Positions 33,604 to 42,625 of a stretch of 64,000 bases of DNA are shown piece by piece. Under the pieces are notes generated by a model that saw nothing but the letters and a program-made list of their open reading frames with translations, was not told where the DNA came from and did no database searches. Location: positions 62,001-126,000 of the forward strand of contig NZ_CP060402.1 of the NCBI RefSeq assembly GCF_015040615.1, read 5' to 3'. The translations under genes were made by a program, and so were the position numbers. The DNA is from Microbacterium sp. YJN-G (GTDB taxonomy: Bacteria; Actinomycetota; Actinomycetes; Actinomycetales; Microbacteriaceae). Positions within the stretch are counted from its first letter, which is position 1, and every line of letters starts with the position of its first letter.

Positions 33604-35820
33604 ATGAACCAGGATCCCCACGCCGGACACCACGGCCACGAGCACGATCACTCCGCGCACCACGCCTCCGTTCAGGAGGAGAACCCCCGGACGGGCGGCG
33701 AGCACGCGGGCCACGACATGCATGCCGAGCACGCGGGTCACGACGAGCACGCGGGCCACGACATGCACGCCGGCCACGACGCGCACGCCGCCCACACCGG
33801 CCACGACGCTCACGCCGGCCACGGCGGACACGCGGGACACGGCGACCACGTCGGGCAGTTCCGGCGGCTGTTCTGGATCAACCTGCTCATCGCCATCCCG
33901 GTTGTCGCCTTCAGCGGCATGTTCGCGATGCTGATCGGCTACGAGATCCCCGACTTCCCCGGCGCACGATGGATCGCCCCGATCCTCGGCACCGTCATGT
34001 ACGTCTGGGGCGGGCGCCCCTTCCTCACGGGCGCGCTCAGCGAGCTGAAGGACCGCAAGCCCGGCATGATGCTGCTGATCGGGCTGGCCATCACGGTCGC
34101 GTTCTTCGCGTCGTGGGGTGCGAGCCTGGGCATCCTGCACCACGAACTCGAGTTCTGGTGGGAGCTCGCGCTGCTGATCGTGATCATGCTGCTCGGCCAC
34201 TGGCTCGAGATGCGCTCGCTCGCCCAGACCACCTCGGCACTCGACTCGCTCGCCGCGCTGCTGCCCGACGAGGCCGAGCGCGTTGACGGCGACGAGGTCG
34301 TGACCGCGCAACCGTCCGACCTGCGGGTGGGCGACGTCGTGATCGTGCGGCCCGGCGGCAGCATCCCCGCCGACGGCGTGATCGTCGAGGGCCGCGCCGA
34401 CCTCGACGAGTCCATGCTCACCGGAGAGTCCCGCACGGTCAGCCGCGAGACGGGCGACCACGTCACCGCCGGCACGGTCGCCACCGACTCCGGCCTGCGC
34501 GTCGAGGTCACGGCCATCGGCGACGACACCGCGCTCGCCGGCATCCGCAAGCTCGTCTCCGACGCGCAGGCGTCGAGCTCACGCGCGCAGCGGCTCGCCG
34601 ACCGCGCGGCCGCCTGGCTCTTCTGGTTCGCCCTCGGGGCCGCGGTCATCACCGCCCTCGTCTGGTCGTTGTTCGGCAACCCCGACGCGGCCGTCGTGCG
34701 CACCATCACGGTGCTCGTGATCGCCTGCCCCCACGCGCTGGGCCTGGCGATCCCGCTGGTCGTCTCGATCGCCACTGAGCGGGCCGCCCGAGCCGGCGTG
34801 CTCGTCAAGGACCGCCTCGCGCTGGAGAGCATGCGCGACGTCGACGCCGTGCTGTTCGACAAGACCGGCACCCTCACCAAGGGCGAGCCGACGGTCACCG
34901 CCGTCGCGCCGATCGCGGGTGAGGATGCGGATGTCGTGCTGGCGCTCGCCGCTGCGGCCGAGGCCGACAGCGAGCACCCGCTGGCGCGGGCGATCGTGCG
35001 CGCGGCATCCGCCCGCCCTGCTCAGGGGCCGACCGCGCAGCCGAAGGCGACCGGCTTCCGGTCGTCGCCGGCGGTCGGCGTGACCGCGACCGTCGACGGT
35101 CACGAGATCCGGGTCGGCGGTCCGTACATGCTCAGCGAGGTGGGTGGCCAGGAGCTTCCGGATGCCGAGGGCTGGCGCGCCGAAGGCGCGATCATCCTGC
35201 ATGTCGTGCGCGACGGCGACGTGATCGGCGCCCTGCGCCTGGCGGACGAGATCCGGGCCGAGTCGCGCGAGGCCGTTCAGGCACTGCAGCGCCGCGGCGT
35301 GGAGGTCGTGATGATCACCGGCGATGCCGAGGCCGTCGCCCAGACGGTGGCCGGCGAGCTCGGCATCAAGCGGGTGTTCGCCGGGGTGCGCCCCGAGGAC
35401 AAGGCGGCGAAGGTCGCCGAGCTGCAGCGTGAGGGCAAGAAGGTCGCCATGGTCGGAGACGGCGTGAACGACGCGCCGGCCCTGGCGCAGGCCGACGTGG
35501 GCATCGCGATCGGTGCAGGCACGGATGTCGCGATCGGCTCGGCCGGGGTCATCCTGGCCTCCGACGACCCGCGTGCCGTGATCTCGGTGATCGAGCTTTC
35601 GCGGGCGAGCTACCGCAAGATGAAGCAGAACCTGTGGTGGGCGGCCGGGTACAACCTGCTGTCGGTGCCGCTGGCCGCGGGCGTGCTGGCGCCCGTCGGG
35701 TTCGTGCTGCCGATGTCGGTCGGCGCGGTGCTCATGTCGCTGTCGACGATCGTGGTCGCCCTCAACGCTCAGGCGCTGCGCGGACTCGACCTGCGGCCCG
35801 AGCGGGTCGTCGAGCGCTGA
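33604..35820 (+). CDS. copB: CopB-type (P1B-3) heavy-metal ATPase with His-rich N-terminus
   Basis: The product has 738 residues. There is no HMA domain; instead the first 82 residues hold 25 His in GHD/HAGHDMHA-like repeats. The membrane motif is CPH (VIACPHALGLAIP), and the last helices read GYNLLSVPLAAGVLAP and VGAVLMSLSTIVVALNAQAL, which mark the CopB group. LTGESRTVS, DKTGTLTKG, SEHPLARAI and [12 protein letters not shown] are present. CopB enzymes export Cu+/Cu2+ or Ag+. GAGGAGGCTC precedes the ATG. Confidence 0.94.
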   Translation: MNQDPHAGHHGHEHDHSAHHASVQEENPRTGGEHAGHDMHAEHAGHDEHAGHDMHAGHDAHAAHTGHDAHAGHGGHAGHGDHVGQFRRLFWINLLIAIPVVAFSGMFAMLIGYEIPDFPGARWIAPILGTVMYVWGGRPFLTGALSELKDRKPGMMLLIGLAITVAFFASWGASLGILHHELEFWWELALLIVIMLLGHWLEMRSLAQTTSALDSLAALLPDEAERVDGDEVVTAQPSDLRVGDVVIVRPGGSIPADGVIVEGRADLDESMLTGESRTVSRETGDHVTAGTVATDSGLRVEVTAIGDDTALAGIRKLVSDAQASSSRAQRLADRAAAWLFWFALGAAVITALVWSLFGNPDAAVVRTITVLVIACPHALGLAIPLVVSIATERAARAGVLVKDRLALESMRDVDAVLFDKTGTLTKGEPTVTAVAPIAGEDADVVLALAAAAEADSEHPLARAIVRAASARPAQGPTAQPKATGFRSSPAVGVTATVDGHEIRVGGPYMLSEVGGQELPDAEGWRAEGAIILHVVRDGDVIGALRLADEIRAESREAVQALQRRGVEVVMITGDAEAVAQTVAGELGIKRVFAGVRPEDKAAKVAELQREGKKVAMVGDGVNDAPALAQADVGIAIGAGTDVAIGSAGVILASDDPRAVISVIELSRASYRKMKQNLWWAAGYNLLSVPLAAGVLAPVGFVLPMSVGAVLMSLSTIVVALNAQALRGLDLRPERVVER

Positions 35821-35838
35821 AGCCGGTACGGAGAGCCG

Positions 35839-36435
35839 TCAGGTCGGCCACTCCTCGGCGAGCAGTGCGTAGTTGAGCCCATCGAGCCACTGACCTGAGC
35901 GGTGCAGGCCGGTGGCTCGGCTGTCTTCCTCACGGCGCATGCCGATCCGCTCCATGAGCCGCCAGGAGGGCTCGTTGGCGGTGAAGCATCCGGCGTGCAC
36001 GCGCAGCAGGCCGAGCGGTCCGAAGCAGCAGCCGATCACCGCGCGCACCGCCTCGGTCGCGAATCCGCGACCGACGTGAGACGGATGCAGTGCCCAGCCG
36101 AGCTCGGCCTGCACGCCGCGCGCCTGCTCGGCGACCTCGGCCTGCGCCCAGCCGTCTTCGATGTGCACGGCGACGTCGCCGATCAGGGGGCGGCGACCGT
36201 CGGCATCCGTTCCCGAATCGTCCGCGAGCTCGATGACGAGCATCGAGCCGAGCAGGGCCGGGGCGGAGTAGACCGTATGGAAGTCCTCCCGGGTCTGCGG
36301 CGCCCGGGAGAGCCAGTGGTTCACCTCGGGAAGCCGGCGGTACTCCCACACGGCGTCGAGGTCGTCGACGGTGCAGGCGCGGATCACCAGCCGCGGGGTG
36401 CGGAGCGGCAGGACGTCGGCGAGCACGGGGGACAC
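35839..36435 (-). CDS. GNAT-family N-acetyltransferase
   Basis: The product has 198 residues of the RimJ/RimL-like subgroup: LRTPRLVIRACTVDDLDAVW at the start, the acetyl-CoA motif LHPSHVGRGFATEAVRAVIG, and VHAGCFTANEPSWRLMERIG near the end. The acceptor substrate is unknown. The GTG at 36435 is preferred because TACGCT lies 6 nt upstream; the longer frame runs into the palindrome at 36470-36542 and is not protein-like. It converges on copB. Confidence 0.87.
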   Translation of the reverse strand: MSPVLADVLPLRTPRLVIRACTVDDLDAVWEYRRLPEVNHWLSRAPQTREDFHTVYSAPALLGSMLVIELADDSGTDADGRRPLIGDVAVHIEDGWAQAEVAEQARGVQAELGWALHPSHVGRGFATEAVRAVIGCCFGPLGLLRVHAGCFTANEPSWRLMERIGMRREEDSRATGLHRSGQWLDGLNYALLAEEWPT

Positions 36436-36441
36436 CCGGCC

Positions 36442-36447
36442 AGCGTA
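36442..36447 (-). promoter_or_regulatory. Leaderless -10 box of the GNAT gene
   Basis: TACGCT on the minus strand, 6 nt (ggccgg) and GTG at 36435. Confidence 0.55.
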
Positions 36448-36469
36448 GTCCGCCCGCAGCCACCGCAAC

Positions 36470-36542
36470 TCTGAAGGATGATCGCAATTCTGAAGGATGC
36501 CGACAGCCGCGGCGTCCTTCAGAACCGCATCCATCCTTCAGA
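36470..36542. repeat. Intergenic paired palindrome, family 2, copy B
   Basis: TCTGAAGGATG occurs at 36470 and 36489, and TCCTTCAGA at 36515 and 36534; both spacings are 19 nt. It shares its word with 5714-5779. It lies between two divergent starts (36435 and 36601), so it cannot be only a transcription terminator. Confidence 0.82.
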
Positions 36543-36588
36543 GGGTTAAGCACAGCCAGAGCCGCGTCCGGGCATCCGCCGAGTGGGA

Positions 36589-36594
36589 TACGGT
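36589..36594 (+). promoter_or_regulatory. Leaderless -10 box of the 36601 gene
   Basis: TACGGT, 6 nt (gcgaag) and GTG at 36601. Confidence 0.6.
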
Positions 36595-36600
36595 GCGAAG

Positions 36601-37236
36601 GTGACTGATTCGCATGACCTCGCCGATTCCGTCGCGGTGCTCGATGCGGATGGTGCTCCGCTCGCTCAGGCGCCGTTCGCCGACGGGCCGCTGCAGCTCG
36701 CGGGTGCGCGGCTGACGTGTGCGTCTGCCCAGCATGGCGACTGGCAGGTGCGTGCGGTGCGCGTGGAATCGGGCGATGTGGCGGGCCTGCGCCTCACGGG
36801 CTCCGAACTGGTGACGGCACCGCACGATCCGGTGCTGCTGACACAGGTCGACCAGGGGGTCGACCTGTGCGCGGCCCTCGGTGGCGGTGATGACGCCGTC
36901 GAGGACCACAGCGAGCTGCGCATCCTCGTTCCGTACGACGCCGTCGTCGACGACGTGCGCCGCAGGGATGCTGAGTACCGCACCACCGGGATGCCGCGTG
37001 TGACCGTGCGTGATGTGCCCGCGGGGTACCCGGTCGTGGTCGCGATCCGGCGCGGGGCGGAGCCGCCGTCGATCCCGCAGATGGAGGAGCGGAAGGCCGA
37101 GGGCGCCGGCAAGCCCGTCCGCGTGTGGCGCACCGGCTCGTCGATCCCGATGGTCGAGCTGAACCGCGGCCCTGGGGGCCTGCGCATCGATGTGCGCTGG
37201 CCCGATCGCGAGACCGCGTCGATTCCGATGGACTGA
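36601..37236 (+). CDS. Hypothetical soluble protein
   Basis: The product has 211 residues, is acidic and has neither signal nor membrane segment. It reads as beta-rich (ARLTCASAQHGDWQVRAVRV, then DVPAGYPVVVAIRRGAEPPS) with a charged loop MEERKAEGAGKP. I do not recognise a domain. It is monocistronic, is led by a TACGGT leaderless box, and is divergent from the GNAT gene. Confidence 0.72.
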   Translation: MTDSHDLADSVAVLDADGAPLAQAPFADGPLQLAGARLTCASAQHGDWQVRAVRVESGDVAGLRLTGSELVTAPHDPVLLTQVDQGVDLCAALGGGDDAVEDHSELRILVPYDAVVDDVRRRDAEYRTTGMPRVTVRDVPAGYPVVVAIRRGAEPPSIPQMEERKAEGAGKPVRVWRTGSSIPMVELNRGPGGLRIDVRWPDRETASIPMD

Positions 37237-37323
37237 CGGGCCGCTGCGTCATAGCGGCATCGGTGCCGGCAGCGCTGACCACGAGCCCGGCCCGCGCGAG
37301 GGGGGTGTGTGCACGCCGCCGGT

Positions 37324-37342
37324 ATAGGTTAGGCTCTCCTAA
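37324..37342. promoter_or_regulatory. DtxR/IdeR-type iron box
   Basis: ATAGGTTAGGCTCTCCTAA agrees with the DtxR consensus at 16 of 19 positions by my alignment, and GTTAGG/CCTAAC form the inverted core. It ends directly before the GTG at 37344. Iron-bound DtxR would block transcription of the transporter. Confidence 0.85.
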
Positions 37343-37343
37343 C

Positions 37344-38207
<864 letters not shown>

Positions 38208-38223
38208 CCCCCGGCATCCCGCA

Positions 38224-38289
38224 CCGCACCCGCCGCACCGAACTCACCAACCGCACCCGCCGCACCGCACCCACCAACCGCACCACCCG
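38224..38289. repeat. 27-bp tandem repeat between transporter genes
   Basis: CCGCACCCGCCGCACCG starts 27-bp units at 38224 and 38251, with a partial third at 38278. A CACACGCACCGTC duplication follows near 38310-38337. They fill the gap between the ATPase and binding-protein genes. Confidence 0.75.
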
Positions 38290-38361
38290 CTCGTCCCGCC
38301 TGCCTTTCACACGCACCGTCACTCACACGCACCGTCCCCTCACCATCCCGGAGCATCACGC

Positions 38362-39393
38362 ATGAACAAGCCCCTCGCAGCCCTCGCCACTCTCGGCGCC
38401 CTCACTCTCGCGCTCACCGCCTGCGGAACCACCTCCGCGGCCCCCGCGCCCGCGGAGACGTCGACCTCGGCCGCGACCGGCGTCGGCTGCGCCGACGACA
38501 AGACCAGCACCTCGACCGACGCGGTCGAGCTGACTGACGCGTTCGGCCGCACGGTCACGCTCGACGAGCCCGCCCAGAAGGTCGCGGTGCTCGAGTGGCA
38601 GCAGATCGAGGACGTGCTCTCGCTGTGCCTGACCCCGGTCGCGGTGGCGGATGCCGAGGGCTACAGCACCTGGGACACCGCCGAGGAGCTGCCCGAGGGC
38701 GTCGCCGATGTCGGCACCCGCCAGGAGCCGAACCTCGACGCGCTGTTCGCCGCCGAGCCCGACCTGGTGATCGTCGAGGCGTACACCCGTGACGACGCGA
38801 TCATCGGCCAGCTCGAGAAGTACGGAGTGCCCGTACTCGCCACGCTCGGTGCCGACGCGAAGGACCCGATCGCGCAGATGCTCTCCACCTTCGACCTGAT
38901 CGCCGAGGCGACCGGCCGCACCGAGCGCGCCGATGTGGTCAAGGGCGAGTTCGAGCAGAAGCTCGCCGACGGCAAGGAGGCCGTCGCCGGTGCCGACCTC
39001 GAGGGCGCGCCGTTCGTGTTCTTCGACGGCTGGGTCGACGGCGGCAACGTCTCGCTGCGTCCGTTCGGCCAGGGCTCGCTGATCGGCGAGCTCGGCGAGG
39101 AGCTCGGTCTCACGAACGCCTGGACGGGTGAGGTCGACGCGGCATACGGCCTGGGCCAGACCGACATCGAGGGCATGACCACGATCGGCGACGCGATGCT
39201 GCTGCACACCGGCACCGCCGACCCCGACTCGGAGAGCGTCGTCGACGCCGCCGCGAAGAACCCGGCCTGGGCGTCGATCCCGGCGGTCGCCGAGGACCGC
39301 ATCCACGCGTTCCCGGCCGGCATCTGGACCTTCGGCGGACCGCGCTCGGCCGAGCAGATCATCGACGCGTACGTCGACGTCATCACCAAGTGA
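38362..39393 (+). CDS. Iron-siderophore substrate-binding lipoprotein
   Basis: The product has 343 residues. A lipoprotein signal peptide (LGALTLALTACG, acylated Cys about residue 21) precedes a class III binding fold with DAFGRTVTLDEPAQKVAVLE at its start and VNxD-like loops later (EPNLDALFAAEPDLVIVEAY). It would capture ferri-siderophores at the outer face of the membrane. CGGAGC lies before the ATG. Its stop overlaps the permease start. Confidence 0.92.
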   Translation: MNKPLAALATLGALTLALTACGTTSAAPAPAETSTSAATGVGCADDKTSTSTDAVELTDAFGRTVTLDEPAQKVAVLEWQQIEDVLSLCLTPVAVADAEGYSTWDTAEELPEGVADVGTRQEPNLDALFAAEPDLVIVEAYTRDDAIIGQLEKYGVPVLATLGADAKDPIAQMLSTFDLIAEATGRTERADVVKGEFEQKLADGKEAVAGADLEGAPFVFFDGWVDGGNVSLRPFGQGSLIGELGEELGLTNAWTGEVDAAYGLGQTDIEGMTTIGDAMLLHTGTADPDSESVVDAAAKNPAWASIPAVAEDRIHAFPAGIWTFGGPRSAEQIIDAYVDVITK

Positions 39394-41465
39394 GCGAAGG
39401 GCCGGCCGTGTCGTTCACCTCTTCGCTCAGCAAGCGCGACGAGGTGAGCGAGCCGGCTTCGATCATCGACCGGTCGGGCACGGGGCGCGCCGTGGGCGTG
39501 CTCGCGGCCCTGCTCGTCGTGCTCGTGGCCGCGGCCGGCTGGCACCTCACGCAGGGGACCAGCGGGCAGGTGCTCGCCGACCCCGAGATCCTGTTCGGCT
39601 CCCGCCTGCCGCGGCTGGCCGCCGGCGTCGCGGTCGGCTTCGCGCTGGGTGTCGCGGGCCTGCTCATGCAGTCGCTGGCCCGCAACCCGATCGCCTCACC
39701 CGACACCCTCGGCGTCACCGCCGGGTCGTACTTCGCCGTCACCGCGGTCACCGCCTTCGGCATCAGCATCCCGTTCTGGGCCTCCGGGCTCGTCGCCTTC
39801 ATCGGCGGGCTGGCCGCCGCGGCGCTCGTGCTGGGCCTGGCGGGAGGCGCCGCCTCATCGACCACCCGGCTGGTGCTCGCCGGCTCCGCTCTGGCCCTGG
39901 CGCTGCAGGCCGGCACCTCGGCGCTGCTCGTGCTCTTCGACGAGGAGACCAAGGGCCTGTTCGCCTGGGGCAGCGGCAGCCTGTCGCAGCTGGGCATCGA
40001 GTCGTTCCTGCGCGCAGCGCCCGTGATCGCCGTCGCCGTCGCCCTCGCGCTCGCCCTCACGCGGCGCCTGGACGTGCTCGCGCTCGGCGACGACACCGCC
40101 GCATCCCTCGGTGTGCCGATCCGATCCACCCGGGTGATCGGCATCCTGCTGTCAGTGCTGCTCACCGCCGCCGCCGTGACGCTGGCGGGACCGGTCGGAT
40201 TCGTCGGACTCTGCGCGCCCGTCATCGCCCGCCTGCTGTCGCGGCTGGTCCCGGCGCTCACCCGGCATGCGCTGCTCATCCCGGCGACGGGACTGATGGG
40301 CGCGATCATCGTCATCCTCGCGGATGCCGTGCTGCGGGCGATCATCGGCGCCGAGGGCGCGATCGCCGTCCCGACCGGCGTCGCCACGACGCTGCTGGGC
40401 GCGATCGTCCTCATCCTCATGGCACGCCGGCTGCGCGACGCGGGACCCACCCGCCGGCCTCCGAGCATCCGCTTCGGCGTGCGCAGCACCCGCCGCTTCG
40501 TCATCGTGCTCAGCGCCGGCAGCGCCGCGCTCGCCGCCGTCATCCTGATCGGGATGCTGGTGGGCGCCACCCCGCTGCTCACCGGCGACATCGTGCTCTG
40601 GCTGCAGCAGCAGGTGCCGCCGCTGGTGTCTTTCGCGCTCGACGAGCGCGCTCCGCGCGTGATCGCGGCGGTCGTGGCTGGAGCCGCCCTGGGCCTGGCA
40701 GGCACCGTCACGCAGGGCGTCAGCCGCAACCCGCTCGCCGAGCCGGGACTGCTCGGCATCACGGGCGGTGCGGGCCTGGGGGCCGTGCTCGTGGTGACCA
40801 GCGCCGCGGCATCCACGCTCGGCATGCTGCTGGCAGCGATCACCGGAGCACTGCTGGCCTTCGGGCTCGTGTACGCGCTGGCCTGGCGTGGCGGACTCAG
40901 CGCCGACAGGCTCGTGCTCATCGGCATCGGCGTCTGGTACGGCACGGTCGCGCTGACCACGTTCGTGCTGCTGCGCTCGAACCCGTGGGACACCCCGAAG
41001 ATCTACACCTGGCTGTCAGGCACCACCTACGGGCGCATCTGGGAGCAGGTCATCCCGCTCGTGATCGTGCTCGTGATCGCACTGCCGTTCGTGATCGCGC
41101 AGCGGCGCGACCTCGACATCCTCGCCATGGACGAGGACACGCCCCGGCTGGTCGGCATCCGTCTCGAACGCACGCGGCTGGCGCTGCTGGCGACCGCCGC
41201 CGTGCTCGCGGCGCTCAGCGTCGCGGCGGTCGGCGTGGTCGGCTTCGTGGGGCTGGTCGCCCCGCACGCCGCGCGGGCGCTCGTCGGCGCCCGGCACACC
41301 CGGGTGATCCCCGTCGCGGTCGTGCTCGGTGCGGTGCTGGTCGGGGTGGCGGATGCCGTGGGCCGCACCGTGCTCGCCCCCGCGCAGCTGCCCGCCGGCA
41401 TCGTCGTCGCGCTGCTCGGCGCCCCGTACTTCGTCTGGCTGCTCTGGCGGTCACGCGATGCCTGA
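39390..41465 (+). CDS. Fused iron-siderophore ABC permease (two FecCD domains)
   Basis: The product has 691 residues, about twice the usual permease, like FhuB. The first FecCD half spans about 30-345 (LFGSRLPRLAAGVAVGFALG, ARNPIASPDTLGVTAG) and the second about 365-690 (APRVIAAVVAGAALGLAGTV, SRNPLAEPGLLGITGG). One chain thus forms the whole channel for the single ATPase. The GTG at 39390 overlaps the binding-protein stop (GTGA); the GTG at 39408 is an alternative. Confidence 0.93.
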   Translation: MSEGPAVSFTSSLSKRDEVSEPASIIDRSGTGRAVGVLAALLVVLVAAAGWHLTQGTSGQVLADPEILFGSRLPRLAAGVAVGFALGVAGLLMQSLARNPIASPDTLGVTAGSYFAVTAVTAFGISIPFWASGLVAFIGGLAAAALVLGLAGGAASSTTRLVLAGSALALALQAGTSALLVLFDEETKGLFAWGSGSLSQLGIESFLRAAPVIAVAVALALALTRRLDVLALGDDTAASLGVPIRSTRVIGILLSVLLTAAAVTLAGPVGFVGLCAPVIARLLSRLVPALTRHALLIPATGLMGAIIVILADAVLRAIIGAEGAIAVPTGVATTLLGAIVLILMARRLRDAGPTRRPPSIRFGVRSTRRFVIVLSAGSAALAAVILIGMLVGATPLLTGDIVLWLQQQVPPLVSFALDERAPRVIAAVVAGAALGLAGTVTQGVSRNPLAEPGLLGITGGAGLGAVLVVTSAAASTLGMLLAAITGALLAFGLVYALAWRGGLSADRLVLIGIGVWYGTVALTTFVLLRSNPWDTPKIYTWLSGTTYGRIWEQVIPLVIVLVIALPFVIAQRRDLDILAMDEDTPRLVGIRLERTRLALLATAAVLAALSVAAVGVVGFVGLVAPHAARALVGARHTRVIPVAVVLGAVLVGVADAVGRTVLAPAQLPAGIVVALLGAPYFVWLLWRSRDA

Positions 41466-41530
41466 TGCGCCGCGTCTCGCAGCGGGTTCGCCAGGGACGA
41501 ACGTCCAGCCCATTCCGAATCACGACGGCG

Positions 41531-41536
41531 TAACGT
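41531..41536 (+). promoter_or_regulatory. Leaderless -10 box of the alarmone synthetase
   Basis: TAACGT, 7 nt and ATG at 41544. No Shine-Dalgarno sequence is visible. Confidence 0.55.
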
Positions 41537-41543
41537 CGGGGAT

Positions 41544-42212
41544 ATGACAACGCTCCCCGTCGACGACGCTGCGATCGCTGAGGCGAGGCAGCTGCGCGAC
41601 GCGTTCCAGCGGTTCCTGCGCGAGTACGAGTTCGGCATGCGCGAGGTCGAGACGAAGATCTCGATCCTGCGCGACGAGTTCACGCACATGCACGCCTACA
41701 ACCCGATCGAGCACGTCAAGAGCCGGCTGAAGTCGCCCGACAGCATCGTCGAGAAGGTGGCAAGGCGGGGCATCGAGGCCGATTTCGACAGCATCCGGAC
41801 CGGAATCACCGACATCGCCGGCGTGCGGGTCACCTGCAGCTTCGTCAGCGACGTGTACCGGCTGTTCGACCTGCTCACCCAGCAGGACGACGTCACCGTC
41901 CGCATCGTCAAGGACTACATCGCCTCGCCGAAGGAGAACGGCTACCGCAGCCTGCACGCGATCATCGAGGTGCCGGTCTTCCTGTCGACTGGCGCGGTGG
42001 CGATCCCGGTCGAGGTGCAGTTCCGCACCATCGCGATGGACTTCTGGGCCAGCCTCGAGCACAAGATCCACTACAAGTTCGACGGGCGGGTGCCCGCCCA
42101 CCTCGTGCAGAGCCTGACGGATGCCGCGGAAGCCGCGCAGGAGCTCGACCAGCGCATGGAGCGCCTGCACCGCGAGGCCCACGAGATCAACCACCGCGTG
42201 CTGGAGGCGTGA
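41544..42212 (+). CDS. Small alarmone synthetase (RelA/SpoT domain only)
   Basis: The product has 222 residues and the synthetase domain without hydrolase or regulatory parts. The motifs HVKSRLKSPDSIVEKVARRG, DIAGVRVTCSFVSDVYRLF, KDYIASPKENGYRSLHAII and VEVQFRTIAMDFWASLEHKI match RelQ/RelP-type enzymes that make (p)ppGpp from GTP or GDP and ATP. It lies directly after the iron transporter but has its own leaderless start. A small Cys-rich gene overlaps its stop. Confidence 0.92.
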   Translation: MTTLPVDDAAIAEARQLRDAFQRFLREYEFGMREVETKISILRDEFTHMHAYNPIEHVKSRLKSPDSIVEKVARRGIEADFDSIRTGITDIAGVRVTCSFVSDVYRLFDLLTQQDDVTVRIVKDYIASPKENGYRSLHAIIEVPVFLSTGAVAIPVEVQFRTIAMDFWASLEHKIHYKFDGRVPAHLVQSLTDAAEAAQELDQRMERLHREAHEINHRVLEA

Positions 42213-42517
42213 CCATGCGAGTCGTGGAGCAGACCCGCACCGAAGAGACCGGCACCGACGAGGCCGTCGACACCGGCGAGTCGGTCGACCTCAGCGAGCT
42301 GCCGAACCTCGAAGGCGGCGAGACGCCGCGTTGCGAGTGCGATCACGGCACCGAGACGGAGTACATCCCGTGCGGACGCCGCGCCCGCTGGCGGGTGAGC
42401 ATCGACTGCAACTGCGGCGAAGGTCATCCGCGCGTCGTGGAGATCCTCTGCGGCCGCTGCCTGCGCACGCTGCGGCGCACGCAGGGTCGTGAGGCGATCA
42501 CCGCGCGCCGGATCTGA
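42209..42517 (+). CDS. Small Cys-rich protein coupled to the alarmone synthetase
   Basis: The product has 102 residues: an acidic N-terminus, then CECDHGTETEYIPCGRRARW, CNCGEGH and CGRCLRTL, which look like paired zinc-binding knuckles. I recognise no named family. The GTG at 42209 overlaps the synthetase stop (GTGA); the ATG at 42215 is an alternative. The coupling suggests a linked role, but this is inference. Confidence 0.72.
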   Translation: MTMRVVEQTRTEETGTDEAVDTGESVDLSELPNLEGGETPRCECDHGTETEYIPCGRRARWRVSIDCNCGEGHPRVVEILCGRCLRTLRRTQGREAITARRI

Positions 42518-42536
42518 CGCCGGCTCGCCCCTGCCC

Positions 42537-42556
42537 TGGGTCCCTGAGCCGGGCCC
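42537..42556. repeat. Solo end of the 79-bp repeat
   Basis: TGGGTCCCTGAGCCGGGCCC is a shortened copy of the repeat end. The rest of the 108-bp gap up to the amidohydrolase stop is GC-rich with no other feature. Confidence 0.6.
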
Positions 42557-42625
42557 ACGCGCCCGGAGGCTCCGCGCAGTGGGGAGCGATGCGTGGAGGG
42601 GGCGTGGGGAGCGAAGGGCCGGACC

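Noticed and set aside
36436-36534. Longer GNAT protein starting at the ATG at 36534
   Set aside because: The added residues are encoded by the family 2 palindrome, and the GTG at 36435 has a -10 box 6 nt upstream.
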